Shown here in pieces: positions 44,958 through 53,002 of a DNA stretch of 64,000 nt. The stretch lies in assembly GCA_020853885.1 (NCBI GenBank), contig JADYXZ010000009.1, positions 62,001 to 126,000 of the forward strand, in the 5' to 3' direction. Position 1 is the stretch's first letter. Each line of letters begins with the position of its first letter. The DNA is from Bradyrhizobiaceae bacterium. GTDB lineage: Bacteria > Pseudomonadota > Alphaproteobacteria > Rhizobiales > Xanthobacteraceae. The notes beneath the pieces are model-generated. The model was not told the origin of the DNA, did no database searches, and saw only the letters and a list, made by a program, of their open reading frames with translations. The translations under genes and the position numbers were made by a program.

Positions 44958-46241
44958 ATGGATCTCCTCGTCCTCATCGGCAGCTTCGCCATCCTGTGCG
45001 CGCTCGGCGTTCCGGTCGCCTACGCGCTCGGGCTCGCCGCGATCATCGCCGCGCTCTATCTCGGCATCCCGCTGGAAGCGGTGATGATCAAGGTGTCGGA
45101 CGGCACCGACGATTTCGCGCTGCTCGCCATCCCGTTCTTCATCCTCGCCGGCGCCATCATGGCCGAAGGGGGCATGGCCGAGCGCCTCGTCAATCTCGCC
45201 AAGGTGTTCGTCGGCTTCATTCGCGGGGGGCTCGCCCTCGTGAACATCCTCGCCTCCACCTTCTTCGGCTGCATCTCCGGCTCGTCGGTGGCGGATACGG
45301 CCTCGATCGGCTCGGTCATGGTGCCGCAGATGGTGAAGAACGGCTACCCGCGCCTGTTCGCGGTGAACGTCACCATCGCCGGCTCGCTGCAGCCGCTGAT
45401 GCTGCCGCCCTCGCACAATGCGGTCATCTATTCGCTCGCGGCCGGCGGCACGATCTCGATCGCGCACCTGTTCATGGCCGGCATCATTCCGGGCCTGCTG
45501 CTCGGCCTCTCGCTCATGGGGCTTTGCCTCATCATCGCGCGGCGGCAGAACTTCCCCAAGGGCGAGGTCATCGGACCGCGGCAGGCGATCAAGATCGCGA
45601 TCGAAGCGTTCTGGGGGCTGCTGACGGTCTTCATCATCCTCGGCGGCATTCTCAGCGGCGTGTTCACCCCGACCGAGTCGGCGTCGGTGGCTTGCGTCTA
45701 TGCGTTCCTCGTGACGATGTTCATCTACCGCGACTACAAGTGGCGCGAGCTGCCGCTGATGATCAAGCGCGTCGTGCGCACCGTCGGCATGGTCATGATC
45801 ATGATCGGGTTCTCGGTGGCGTTCGGCTACATGATGACGCTGATGCAGGTGGCGGCAAAATCGGCCGACTTCTTCCTCTCGGTTTCCGACAGCAAGTACG
45901 TTTTCCTGCTGCTCGTGAACATCCTGCTCCTGGTGCTCGGCACCTTCATGGACCTCGCGCCGATGCTGCTCATCTGCACGCCGATCTTCCTGCCGGTGAT
46001 CAAGCAGTTCGGGATCGATCCCGTGCACTTCGGCATGATCATGATCCTCAACCTCGGCATCGGCCTGCTGACGCCGCCGGTCGGGCCGACGCTCGCCGTC
46101 GGTTGCGCCATCGGCAGGGTCTCGATGGAGGCGGTGTCGAGGAGCATCCTGCCGTTCTATATTCCGATGCTGATCGTGCTGCTGCTCGTGACCTATTTTC
46201 CCGAGCTGTCGCTGTGGCTGCCGCGGCTGATCCTGGATTGA
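44958..46241 (+). CDS. dctM: TRAP transporter large permease DctM
   Basis: 427 residues with about 11-12 helices. ALLAIPFFILAGAIMAEGGM near residue 60, FGCISGSSVADTASIGSVMV and AGSLQPLMLPPSHNAVIYSL correspond to the helix-turn substrate and sodium sites of DctM, and the second half repeats as LLLVLGTFMDLAPMLLICTP with ILNLGIGLLTPPVGPTLAVG. It is the ion-driven translocator of the DctPQM system. It ends nine bases before the convergent regulator gene. Confidence 0.95.
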   Translation: MDLLVLIGSFAILCALGVPVAYALGLAAIIAALYLGIPLEAVMIKVSDGTDDFALLAIPFFILAGAIMAEGGMAERLVNLAKVFVGFIRGGLALVNILASTFFGCISGSSVADTASIGSVMVPQMVKNGYPRLFAVNVTIAGSLQPLMLPPSHNAVIYSLAAGGTISIAHLFMAGIIPGLLLGLSLMGLCLIIARRQNFPKGEVIGPRQAIKIAIEAFWGLLTVFIILGGILSGVFTPTESASVACVYAFLVTMFIYRDYKWRELPLMIKRVVRTVGMVMIMIGFSVAFGYMMTLMQVAAKSADFFLSVSDSKYVFLLLVNILLLVLGTFMDLAPMLLICTPIFLPVIKQFGIDPVHFGMIMILNLGIGLLTPPVGPTLAVGCAIGRVSMEAVSRSILPFYIPMLIVLLLVTYFPELSLWLPRLILD

Positions 46242-46250
46242 GCGGCGGAC

Positions 46251-47135
46251 TTACGGGGCGTAACGCACTTCACCCGCGTCCGAGACATCATAGCCGCCGA
46301 GCTCGTCGGCGCGCGCGGCCATGGCGGGCGTGCGCAGGAACGCGAGCAGCCTTTGCAGCGGCGGGCGAAAATAGTCGCGGCTCCGCATCACGAGATCAAA
46401 GCGCTCCCAGAGGAGCGGCACGAAATCGAGGCCGGCGGCATTCGCGACCGAACGGGTGGCGATGCCGCAATCGGCGCGGCCGGCGCGGATCGCCTGCGCA
46501 ATGTCGGGGCCGGTGGGACACGGCGGGCTGACCGTCGCAAGCGCATTGAACTTGAGGCCGGCGCGATGCAGGAGCGCGAGCTGCAGGAGTTGCGCACCGG
46601 CGCCGGCGGGACGGACGGCCATGCGCGCCCGGGTGCCCGCGAGATCTTCGATCGAGCGGATCTTCTGCGGATTGCCTGACGCCACGAGGAATCCCTGCTC
46701 GCGGCGCAAAAAGCCGATCAGCACCGCGTCGCGCAGATCGCTCCGCATGCGCAACGCTTCGACGTTGGCGTCCGCCGCTTCGCCCTCCAGCGCGTGCAGA
46801 TGAATGGCGGCAGCGAGCACCTCGCCCTTCGCAAAGCGGGCAAGGCCCGTTTCGCTGCCCTCCGGCAGGGTGGCAAGGCCGGAGCCGCTCTCGCGCAACG
46901 CCCATTCGAGCAACGGATCGTGGCTGCCGCCGACGATGGGCGGCGGTTCGAGCGCCGGCATCCCCTCGGGCATGACCAGGCTCGCGGCGAGCCAACGGTC
47001 GAGCTCGGCTTTCGGAAACAGCCAGCGGCCGGTCACCTTGGTGCAGGGGATCGTGCCCTCGGCGACCAGCTCGTAGAGCTTGCGCTCCTTGAGCCGGAGG
47101 TAAGTCGCGGCCTCGGTGGTGGTCAGAAGCTGCAT
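46251..47135 (-). CDS. Excisionase-type HTH plus PBP-like domain regulator of oxyanion transport
   Basis: 294 residues from ATG 47135; the frame extends to 47330 but overlaps the divergent permease gene. Residues 1-55 are a MerR/excisionase-like HTH_17: LLTTTEAATYLRLKERKLYE, and TKVTGRWLFPKAELDRWL. The rest is a PBP-like ligand domain (pfam12727 style): VGGSHDPLLEWALRESGSGL, GEVLAAAIHLHALEGEAADA, VLIGFLRREQGFLVASGNPQ and RAGRADCGIATRSVANAAGL. Proteins of this build regulate molybdate or tungstate transport genes and sense the oxyanion directly. It is divergent from tupB, in keeping with that role. Confidence 0.88.
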   Translation of the reverse strand: MQLLTTTEAATYLRLKERKLYELVAEGTIPCTKVTGRWLFPKAELDRWLAASLVMPEGMPALEPPPIVGGSHDPLLEWALRESGSGLATLPEGSETGLARFAKGEVLAAAIHLHALEGEAADANVEALRMRSDLRDAVLIGFLRREQGFLVASGNPQKIRSIEDLAGTRARMAVRPAGAGAQLLQLALLHRAGLKFNALATVSPPCPTGPDIAQAIRAGRADCGIATRSVANAAGLDFVPLLWERFDLVMRSRDYFRPPLQRLLAFLRTPAMAARADELGGYDVSDAGEVRYAP

Positions 47136-47142
47136 ACTAACC

Positions 47143-47169
47143 TGCACATATTTGCATTGTTTCCATAAT
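47143..47169 (+). promoter_or_regulatory. Candidate operator and -10 box of the tup operon
   Basis: TGCACATATTTGCA (47143-47156) is a near-palindrome (TGCA-N6-TGCA) in the 83-bp gap between regulator and tupB. CATAAT (47164-47169) is a good -10 for tupB, putting the palindrome between -35 and -10, a repressor-like position. Confidence 0.4.
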
Positions 47170-47218
47170 TGATCGTTCTCGGAATTGGTGCAAGCGTGTC
47201 TTTGACAGGAGTTGTTCA

Positions 47219-47911
47219 ATGCCCGCAGGCGCTTCCGCGCTGGAAATGGTGCTGACCGGAGACCCCGGCCTCTATTCGATCGTCGGACTCTCCCTCTATG
47301 TGAGCCTGTCGGCGGTGGCGCTGGCGGCAATCGTCGGCTTTCCGCTCGGCGCGTTCCTCGCGCTCGTCCGCTTTCCCGGCCGCGGCCCGCTCGTCGTCGT
47401 GATCAATGCCTTCATGGGGCTGCCGCCGGTCGTCGTGGGGCTTGCGGTCTTTCTGCTGCTTTCCCGTTCGGGTCCGCTCGGCTTCCTCGGCATCCTGTTC
47501 ACGCCGCGGGCGATGATCTTCGCGCAGGCGCTCCTGGTGCTGCCGATCATCGTGGCGCTCGCGCGGCAGACCATCGAGGATCTCTGGGCCGAATACCGCG
47601 ACGAGCTCACGGCGATGGGAATCGGGCCGGCCGGACGCGTGGCGACGCTCCTGTGGGACGGCCGTTTCAGCCTGGTGACGACGCTGCTTGCCGGGTTCGG
47701 GCGGGCGGCGGCGGAAGTCGGCACGGTGATGATCGTCGGCGGCAACATCGACGGCTTCACGCGGATGATGACGACCGCGATTGCGCTGGAGACGTCCAAA
47801 GGCGACCTGCCGCTCGCGATCGGGCTCGGGCTCGTGCTGATCACCCTCGTGATCGGCGTGAATGCGATCGCCTGGGGCGTGCGGCGCGTGGGTGAGTTGC
47901 GTGCAGGATAG
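47219..47911 (+). CDS. tupB: Tungstate ABC transporter permease TupB
   Basis: 230 residues from an ATG with CAGGAG upstream. About five to six helices are present. The binding-protein-dependent transport loop EYRDELTAMGIGPAGRVATL followed by GFGRAAAEVGTVMIVGGNID and MTTAIALETSKGDLPLAIGL identifies the TupB/WtpB group. NAFMGLPPVVVGLAVFLLLS lies near residue 65. It is expected to import tungstate (or molybdate) with TupA and TupC. The ATPase gene begins four bases after its stop. Confidence 0.92.
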   Translation: MPAGASALEMVLTGDPGLYSIVGLSLYVSLSAVALAAIVGFPLGAFLALVRFPGRGPLVVVINAFMGLPPVVVGLAVFLLLSRSGPLGFLGILFTPRAMIFAQALLVLPIIVALARQTIEDLWAEYRDELTAMGIGPAGRVATLLWDGRFSLVTTLLAGFGRAAAEVGTVMIVGGNIDGFTRMMTTAIALETSKGDLPLAIGLGLVLITLVIGVNAIAWGVRRVGELRAG

Positions 47912-47915
47912 GTCG

Positions 47916-48638
47916 ATGCACGGCAATTTCAGCGACCTGCCCATCGAGTTTGCCGGCGCCTCGGTGCGGGCGGGCGGTGTCGCGATCCTCGACCGCATCT
48001 CGCTCGTCATCGCGCCGGGCGCCCCTACCCTGCTCATCGGACCGAACGGCTCGGGCAAGAGTACGCTCATCCGCCTCGGCATGGGATTGATCGCGGCGAG
48101 CGAAGGCCGCGTGCTCTGGGGCGGGCGGACGAGCGCGGACGGCGCGCGGTGCGCGATGGTGTTCCAGCGTCCGGTCATGCTGCGGCGGACGGCGGCCGCC
48201 AATATCGACTATGCGCTCGCCTCGACGGGCGTTTCGCGCCGCGCGCGGCCGAAGCGTATCGAGCAACTGCTTGCGGACGTCGGCCTGCAGGCGCTCGCCG
48301 ACCGGCCGGCGCGGCGGCTCTCCGGCGGCGAGCAGCAGCGGCTTGCGCTCGCGCGCGCGCGCGCGCGCGATCCCGAAGTGCTTTTCCTCGACGAGCCGAC
48401 GGCGAGCCTCGACCCCGCCGCGACCAAGGCGGTCGAGGACATCGTGCGGGCGACGGCGGCGGCCGGCGTCAAGATCGTGATGGCGACGCACGATCTCGGC
48501 CAGGCGCGGCGGCTTGCCGGCGACATCGTCTTCCTCGTGCGCGGGCGCGTGGTCGAGCATGCGCCGGCCGAGCGTTTTTTCACGTCACCCTCGACCAGCG
48601 AAGCCGCCGCCTTCGTGCGCGGCGACCTCGTCATCTGA
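47916..48638 (+). CDS. tupC: Tungstate ABC transporter ATPase TupC
   Basis: 240 residues from ATG 47916, just after AGGATAGG; a frame beginning at 47862 lies inside tupB and is rejected. Walker A GPNGSGKSTLIRLGMG, Q-loop AMVFQRPVMLRRTAAANIDY, signature LSGGEQQRLALARARA, Walker B VLFLDEPTASLDP and switch His MATHDLGQARRLAGDIVFLV are intact. It drives TupB. The binding-protein gene follows 26 bp later. Confidence 0.92.
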   Translation: MHGNFSDLPIEFAGASVRAGGVAILDRISLVIAPGAPTLLIGPNGSGKSTLIRLGMGLIAASEGRVLWGGRTSADGARCAMVFQRPVMLRRTAAANIDYALASTGVSRRARPKRIEQLLADVGLQALADRPARRLSGGEQQRLALARARARDPEVLFLDEPTASLDPAATKAVEDIVRATAAAGVKIVMATHDLGQARRLAGDIVFLVRGRVVEHAPAERFFTSPSTSEAAAFVRGDLVI

Positions 48639-48664
48639 ATGTCAACAGCAAACGGGAGAGAGAT

Positions 48665-49498
48665 ATGCTCAATCGACGTTTGATCTTTGCCGCGACCTTG
48701 GTCCTTGCCGGCGGCATAAATGGTGCCGCCCTTGCGCAGGACAAATCGATCGTCGTGTCATCGACGACCTCGACCACCGATTCGGGCCTGTTCGGCCACA
48801 TCCTGCCGCTGTTCAAGCAGAAGACCGGCATCGACGTGAAGGTAGTCTCGCAGGGCACCGGGCAGGCGCTCGACACCGGCCGGCGCGGCGACTCCGACGC
48901 CGTATTCGTGCATGCGAAAGCGCAGGAGGAGAAGTTCGTGGCGGAAGGCTTCGGCGTGAAGCGCTTTCCCGTGATGTACAACGACTTCATCCTGATCGGC
49001 CCGAAGAGCGATCCGGCCGGCGTGAAGGGCGGCAAGGATATCACCGCCGCGCTGAAGACGATCAAAGAAAAAGGTGCCGCATTCATTTCGCGCGGCGACA
49101 AGTCGGGCACGCACACCGCCGAGCTCAATCTCTGGAAGGCCGCCGGCATCGACATCGCGAAGGATAAGGGCGACTGGTACAAGGAGATCGGCCAGGGCAT
49201 GGGCGCGGCGCTCAACACGGCGTCCGCCTCCAACGGCTACGTGCTCTCCGATCGCGGGACGTGGCTCAATTTCAAGAACCGCGGCGAGCTTGACGTCATC
49301 GTCGAGGGCGACCGGCGGCTGTTCAATCAGTACGGCGTGATCCTAGTCAATCCGGAGAAACATCCGCACGTGAAGAAAGAGCTCAGCCAGGCGTTCATCG
49401 ACTGGCTCGTCTCGCCGGAAGGGCAGAAGGCGATCGCCGACTACAAAGTCAACGGCCAGCAGCTCTTCTTCCCGAACGCGGGGGCGCCGGGGGCGTGA
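48665..49498 (+). CDS. tupA: Tungstate-binding protein TupA
   Basis: 277 residues from ATG 48665 behind GGGAGAG. A signal peptide ends at ALAQ (about residue 25). The mature protein starts SIVVSSTTSTTDSGLFGHIL, where the TTSTTDSG stretch is the TupA signature that binds the oxyanion. QGTGQALDTGRRGDSDAVFV, RGDKSGTHTAELNLWKAAGI and TASASNGYVLSDRGTWLNFK are further conserved parts. It captures tungstate (possibly molybdate) in the periplasm. Confidence 0.95.
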   Translation: MLNRRLIFAATLVLAGGINGAALAQDKSIVVSSTTSTTDSGLFGHILPLFKQKTGIDVKVVSQGTGQALDTGRRGDSDAVFVHAKAQEEKFVAEGFGVKRFPVMYNDFILIGPKSDPAGVKGGKDITAALKTIKEKGAAFISRGDKSGTHTAELNLWKAAGIDIAKDKGDWYKEIGQGMGAALNTASASNGYVLSDRGTWLNFKNRGELDVIVEGDRRLFNQYGVILVNPEKHPHVKKELSQAFIDWLVSPEGQKAIADYKVNGQQLFFPNAGAPGA

Positions 49499-49572
49499 CC
49501 ATGAAACCTTGTCATTCAATCGCCGGCATCCGGCCGGCAGCGACAGCGAGTTGATGCAAAGCGGAGGAGCCA

Positions 49573-49779
49573 ATGCAAATCAGTGCGCGGAACCGATTGA
49601 AAGGCAAGATCGTCGAGGTGAAGAAAGGCGCGACAACAGCCCACGTGAAGATCGACGTGGGCGGGCAGATCGTGACGGCGTCGATCACGAACGAGTCGGT
49701 GGATGATCTTGCGCTCACTGCCGGACAGACGGCGTATGCGGTGATCAAGGCGAGCGACGTGATGGTGGCGGTCGACTAG
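49573..49779 (+). CDS. Molbindin-like TOBE-domain protein (Mop)
   Basis: 68 residues from an ATG with GGAGG five bases upstream. It is a single Mop/TOBE domain: MQISARNRLKGKIVEVKKGA, and ALTAGQTAYAVIKASDVMVA. Molbindins form hexamers that store molybdate or tungstate in the cytoplasm. It follows tupA by 74 bp and confirms that the cluster handles Mo/W oxyanions. Confidence 0.92.
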   Translation: MQISARNRLKGKIVEVKKGATTAHVKIDVGGQIVTASITNESVDDLALTAGQTAYAVIKASDVMVAVD

Positions 49780-49809
49780 AATAGCCAAGTGTTTCTCGTG
49801 GTTGCTTCC

Positions 49810-50838
49810 ATGAAGATCGATCGACGCCAGGTCCTTGCCGGATTGTCCGCGGCACTCGTTGCGCCACGGGCGGCGCGCGCGGCCACCGTTACGGACAGCG
49901 CGGGGCGGGCAGTGCCCGTTCCGGGAAAGGTAACGCGCGTATTCCCGGCCGGACCGCCCGCCGCCATCTTCCTCTACACGCTTGCGCCCGACCTGCTGCT
50001 CGGCTGGCCGCGCGTCCCCAACGGACCGGAACTTGAGTTCCTGCTGCCCGACGTCCGCCGCCAGCCGGAGGTCGGCCGCCTCACCGGACGCGGCAACACG
50101 GCGAACCTCGAGGTCGTGCTCACGCTGAAGCCGGAACTCATCATCGATGCCGGGACCATCAGCGACACCTACGTTTCGCTCGCCAACCGGGTGCAGGAAC
50201 AGACGGGCATTTCCTATGCGCTGCTCGACGGCCGCTTCGACAAAATTCCCGAAAGCTACCGGACGCTCGGACAGTTGATCGGCCGGCCGGGAGATGGCGA
50301 GGCGTTTGCGGCCTATGCCGAGGAAACGATGCGGACGGTCCAGGGGCGGGTGGCATCGGTCCCGGAAGCGCGGCGACCGCGGGTCTATTACGCCCGCGGG
50401 CCGCGGGGCCTGGAGACGGGGCTTGCGGGATCGATCAACGTGGAGACCGTCGAATTCCTGGGCGCGCGCAATGTCGCCGCCGCCCAGGGCGGTGGCCTCG
50501 CCAACGTATCGATCGAACAGGTGCTGGTCTGGGACCCGGAGATCATCATCACGCTCGACCAGGGCTTTGCCGCCTCGGTGCGCCGCGATCCGGCCTGGGC
50601 CTCGGTCGAGGCGGTGCGCGCCGGCCGGGTGTATCTCTCGCCGCGACTGCCGTTCGGCTGGGTCGACTTTCCGCCTTCGGTCAACCGGCTGGTCGGGCTC
50701 TGGTGGCTGGGAAAGGTTCTCTATCCCGCCCTGTTTCCCGAGGACCTGCGCGAGAAGACCCGCGATTTCTATGCCCGCTTCTACCATGTGACCCTGAGCG
50801 ACGAGCAGATCGGCCGCCTCCTCGCGGGACAGGGCTGA
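49810..50838 (+). CDS. BtuF/FepB-type ABC substrate-binding protein, possible MolA-like oxyanion binder
   Basis: 342 residues from ATG 49810; a GTG at 49789 is an alternative, and neither has a clear Shine-Dalgarno sequence. The N-terminus KIDRRQVLAGLSAALVAPRA is a Tat-type signal peptide. The class III periplasmic fold is seen in VTDSAGRAVPVPGKVTRVFP, PELIIDAGTISDTYVSLANR, LGQLIGRPGDGEAFAAYAEE and VLVWDPEIIITLDQGFAASV. This family carries cobalamin, haem, siderophores, or, in the MolBCA system of Haemophilus, molybdate and tungstate. Its position directly behind tupBCA and mop, with few intergenic bases, makes an oxyanion ligand more likely than iron here. That is inference. Confidence 0.85.
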   Translation: MKIDRRQVLAGLSAALVAPRAARAATVTDSAGRAVPVPGKVTRVFPAGPPAAIFLYTLAPDLLLGWPRVPNGPELEFLLPDVRRQPEVGRLTGRGNTANLEVVLTLKPELIIDAGTISDTYVSLANRVQEQTGISYALLDGRFDKIPESYRTLGQLIGRPGDGEAFAAYAEETMRTVQGRVASVPEARRPRVYYARGPRGLETGLAGSINVETVEFLGARNVAAAQGGGLANVSIEQVLVWDPEIIITLDQGFAASVRRDPAWASVEAVRAGRVYLSPRLPFGWVDFPPSVNRLVGLWWLGKVLYPALFPEDLREKTRDFYARFYHVTLSDEQIGRLLAGQG

Positions 50839-50840
50839 GC

Positions 50841-51854
50841 ATGAGCCGCTCCGCTGCGCCGGGCCTCCTCATCGCCTGTCTGGTACTCGCAGCCGGCTTT
50901 GCCTTGGCCTTCACGGTCGGCCGCTACCCGGTCGATCTCGCCGACGTGGCGGCGCTGCTCGCCGCCAAGCTGACCGGGAGCTCCGCCAACCTGCCGCCGG
51001 CGGTGGAGAGCGTGATCCTGCAGGTGCGCGGGCCGCGGGTGCTCGCGGCGGTGTTCGTGGGCGCGGCGCTCGCGGTCGCCGGCACCGCGTTCCAGGGCCT
51101 GTTCCGGAATCCGCTGGTGTCACCGGACATCCTCGGCGCCTCGTCGGGCGCGGCACTTGGCGCGGTCCTCGGCATCTATTTCTCGCTTGGCGTGCTCGGC
51201 ATCCAGGGGCTTGCGTTCGCGGGCGGGCTCGCGGCGGTCGCGGCCGTCTATGTCATCGGCTCGATCATTCCGGCGCGTGACCCGATCCTCGTGCTGGTGC
51301 TGACCGGCGTCGTGGTCGGCGCGCTGCTTGGCGCGGGCGTCGGCCTCATCAAGTATCTCGCCGATCCCTATAACCAGCTTCCGGCGATCACGTTCTGGCT
51401 GCTTGGCAGCCTCGCCGCGACCGGGCCGTCGGATCTCGTCCCGTTGTTCGGGCCGGTTGCGATCGGCACGCTCGTGCTGCTGGCGCTGCGCTGGCGCATG
51501 AACGTGATGTCGCTGCCCGACGAGGAGGCGCGTGCGCTCGGCGTCGCCACCGGCCCGCTGCGGATCGTGATCGTGGCGGCGGCGACGCTCGTGACCTCGG
51601 CGAGCGTGGCGACCGCCGGCATCATCGGCTGGGTCGGACTCGTGGTGCCGCATCTTGCCCGCGCGCTGGTCGGGCCGGACTTCGCGCGGCTGTTGCCGAC
51701 CGCCGCGATCCTCGGCGGCGGCTTCCTGCTCGTGATCGACACGCTCGCGCGCACGATGGCGTCGGTGGAAATCCCGCTCGGGATTCTCACCGCCGTGCTC
51801 GGCACGCCGTTCTTCATCTGGCTGCTGGCGAGCGTGGGGCGGACCTGGTCATGA
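50841..51854 (+). CDS. FecCD/BtuC-type ABC transporter permease
   Basis: 337 residues from ATG 50841, two bases after the preceding stop. About ten helices are present. RGPRVLAAVFVGAALAVAGT and FQGLFRNPLVSPDILGASSG are the FecCD hallmark. ARALGVATGPLRIVIVAAAT and GIIGWVGLVVPHLARALVGP (the ATPase-coupling turn) are near the C-terminus. It forms a homodimeric channel of the type II importer class. The ATPase gene overlaps its stop. Confidence 0.92.
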   Translation: MSRSAAPGLLIACLVLAAGFALAFTVGRYPVDLADVAALLAAKLTGSSANLPPAVESVILQVRGPRVLAAVFVGAALAVAGTAFQGLFRNPLVSPDILGASSGAALGAVLGIYFSLGVLGIQGLAFAGGLAAVAAVYVIGSIIPARDPILVLVLTGVVVGALLGAGVGLIKYLADPYNQLPAITFWLLGSLAATGPSDLVPLFGPVAIGTLVLLALRWRMNVMSLPDEEARALGVATGPLRIVIVAAATLVTSASVATAGIIGWVGLVVPHLARALVGPDFARLLPTAAILGGGFLLVIDTLARTMASVEIPLGILTAVLGTPFFIWLLASVGRTWS

Positions 51855-52618
51855 ATCTTGAAGGCCGTTCCGTCTCGATCGGCTATCGCGACCGCGTGGT
51901 CGGCCGCAACCTCGACGTCGCGCTCGCGACCGGCGAGGCACTCGCGCTGCTCGGTCCGAACGGAAGCGGCAAGACGACGCTGCTGAAGACGCTGCTCGGA
52001 TTGATTGCGCCGCTCGGCGGCGAAGTTCGGCTCGAGGGCAGGACGCTCGACGCATACCCGGCGCGCGAGCGCGCCCGCATGATCGCCTACGTGCCGCAAT
52101 CGCATGCGCCGACCTTCGCGTTTCCGGTGGAGAGCATCGTGCTGATGGGACGCACGGCACACGGAAGCCTGTTCAGCCGCCCGAGCGAGCGTGACCGCGC
52201 GGCGGCGATGGCCGCGCTCGAGCGACTTGGCATCGCGCATCTCGCTGCGCGTCCCTACACGATGATCTCCGGCGGCGAGCGGCAGCTCGTGCTGCTCGCG
52301 CGCGCGCTTGCGCAGGACCCGAAGTTCATCGTGCTCGACGAGCCGACTGCGAGCCTCGACTTCGGCAATCAGGGAAAGATTATGGACGAGATCGTTCGGC
52401 TCGCCGCGTCTGGGCATGGCGTCCTGTTCACGACGCACGACCCGAACCACGCGCTGCGTGCCGCCGACCGCGCGTACCTCCTGCGCGACGGCACGTGCAT
52501 CGCCGACGGACCGATCGGCAAGATTCTGACGCGGGAAAATCTCGAAGCGATCTATCGCGCGCCGGTCCGCGTGCTCGTCGATGCGAAGAGCGGAACGAAC
52601 GCGTTCCTGCCCGGCTAA
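51851..52618 (+). CDS. FecE/BtuD-type ABC transporter ATPase
   Basis: 255 residues with ATG overlapping the permease stop (ATGA). Walker A GPNGSGKTTLLKTLLG, Q-loop IAYVPQSHAPTFAFPVESIV, signature ISGGERQLVLLARALA, Walker B FIVLDEPTASLDF and switch His LFTTHDPNHALRAADRAYLL are intact. It powers the adjoining BtuC-type permease. It ends six bases before the convergent DUF427 gene. Confidence 0.92.
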   Translation: MNLEGRSVSIGYRDRVVGRNLDVALATGEALALLGPNGSGKTTLLKTLLGLIAPLGGEVRLEGRTLDAYPARERARMIAYVPQSHAPTFAFPVESIVLMGRTAHGSLFSRPSERDRAAAMAALERLGIAHLAARPYTMISGGERQLVLLARALAQDPKFIVLDEPTASLDFGNQGKIMDEIVRLAASGHGVLFTTHDPNHALRAADRAYLLRDGTCIADGPIGKILTRENLEAIYRAPVRVLVDAKSGTNAFLPG

Positions 52619-52624
52619 ATTCGA

Positions 52625-53002
52625 TCAGGATGGAAGACCATCGATCGCGTCGACGCGGTTCGGATAGAAGGCGAGATGATTCCGGATCGAGGCGACGGCA
52701 TCGTAAGGAGACTCGTAGGTCCAGATCGCGTTCTCGGCGAAGCGGTCGCCGACCTCGATGGAGAAGTACGAGGCATCGCCCTTGTACGGACAATAGGTCG
52801 AGTGCCCACTGCGCACGAGCAGCGACATGTTCGCATCTTCGCGCGGGATATAGACGACCGGCCGGTACCCGGCCTCGCGCAAGACCAGGCCGCGCATCGT
52901 GTCGGCGATCACCTTGCCGTTGAAGCAGACGCGCATGCGCGACGGATACGGCTCGATGTCGATGGAATGATCCGGCCCCGGAATTCTGACGGGCTTCTGC
53001 AT
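52625..53002 (-). CDS. DUF427 domain-containing protein
   Basis: 125 residues from ATG 53002, ten bases after GGAGGG; an ATG at 53011 is too close to that site. The DUF427 fold is recognised by MRVCFNGKVIADTMRGLVLR, VVYIPREDANMSLLVRSGHS, TYCPYKGDASYFSIEVGDRF and WTYESPYDAVASIRNHLAFY. The function of DUF427 proteins is not established. It is monocistronic. Its upstream region is the long GANTC-rich gap. Confidence 0.85.
   Translation of the reverse strand: MQKPVRIPGPDHSIDIEPYPSRMRVCFNGKVIADTMRGLVLREAGYRPVVYIPREDANMSLLVRSGHSTYCPYKGDASYFSIEVGDRFAENAIWTYESPYDAVASIRNHLAFYPNRVDAIDGLPS

Noticed and set aside
48353-48372. CG/GC dinucleotide run within tupC
   Set aside because: It is a GC-rich codon run encoding ARARARD within an intact ABC signature helix, not a functional repeat.
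49498-49572. Possible molybdenum-cofactor riboswitch before mop
   Set aside because: The gap is only 74 bp, too short for a Moco riboswitch, and no matching structure was seen.
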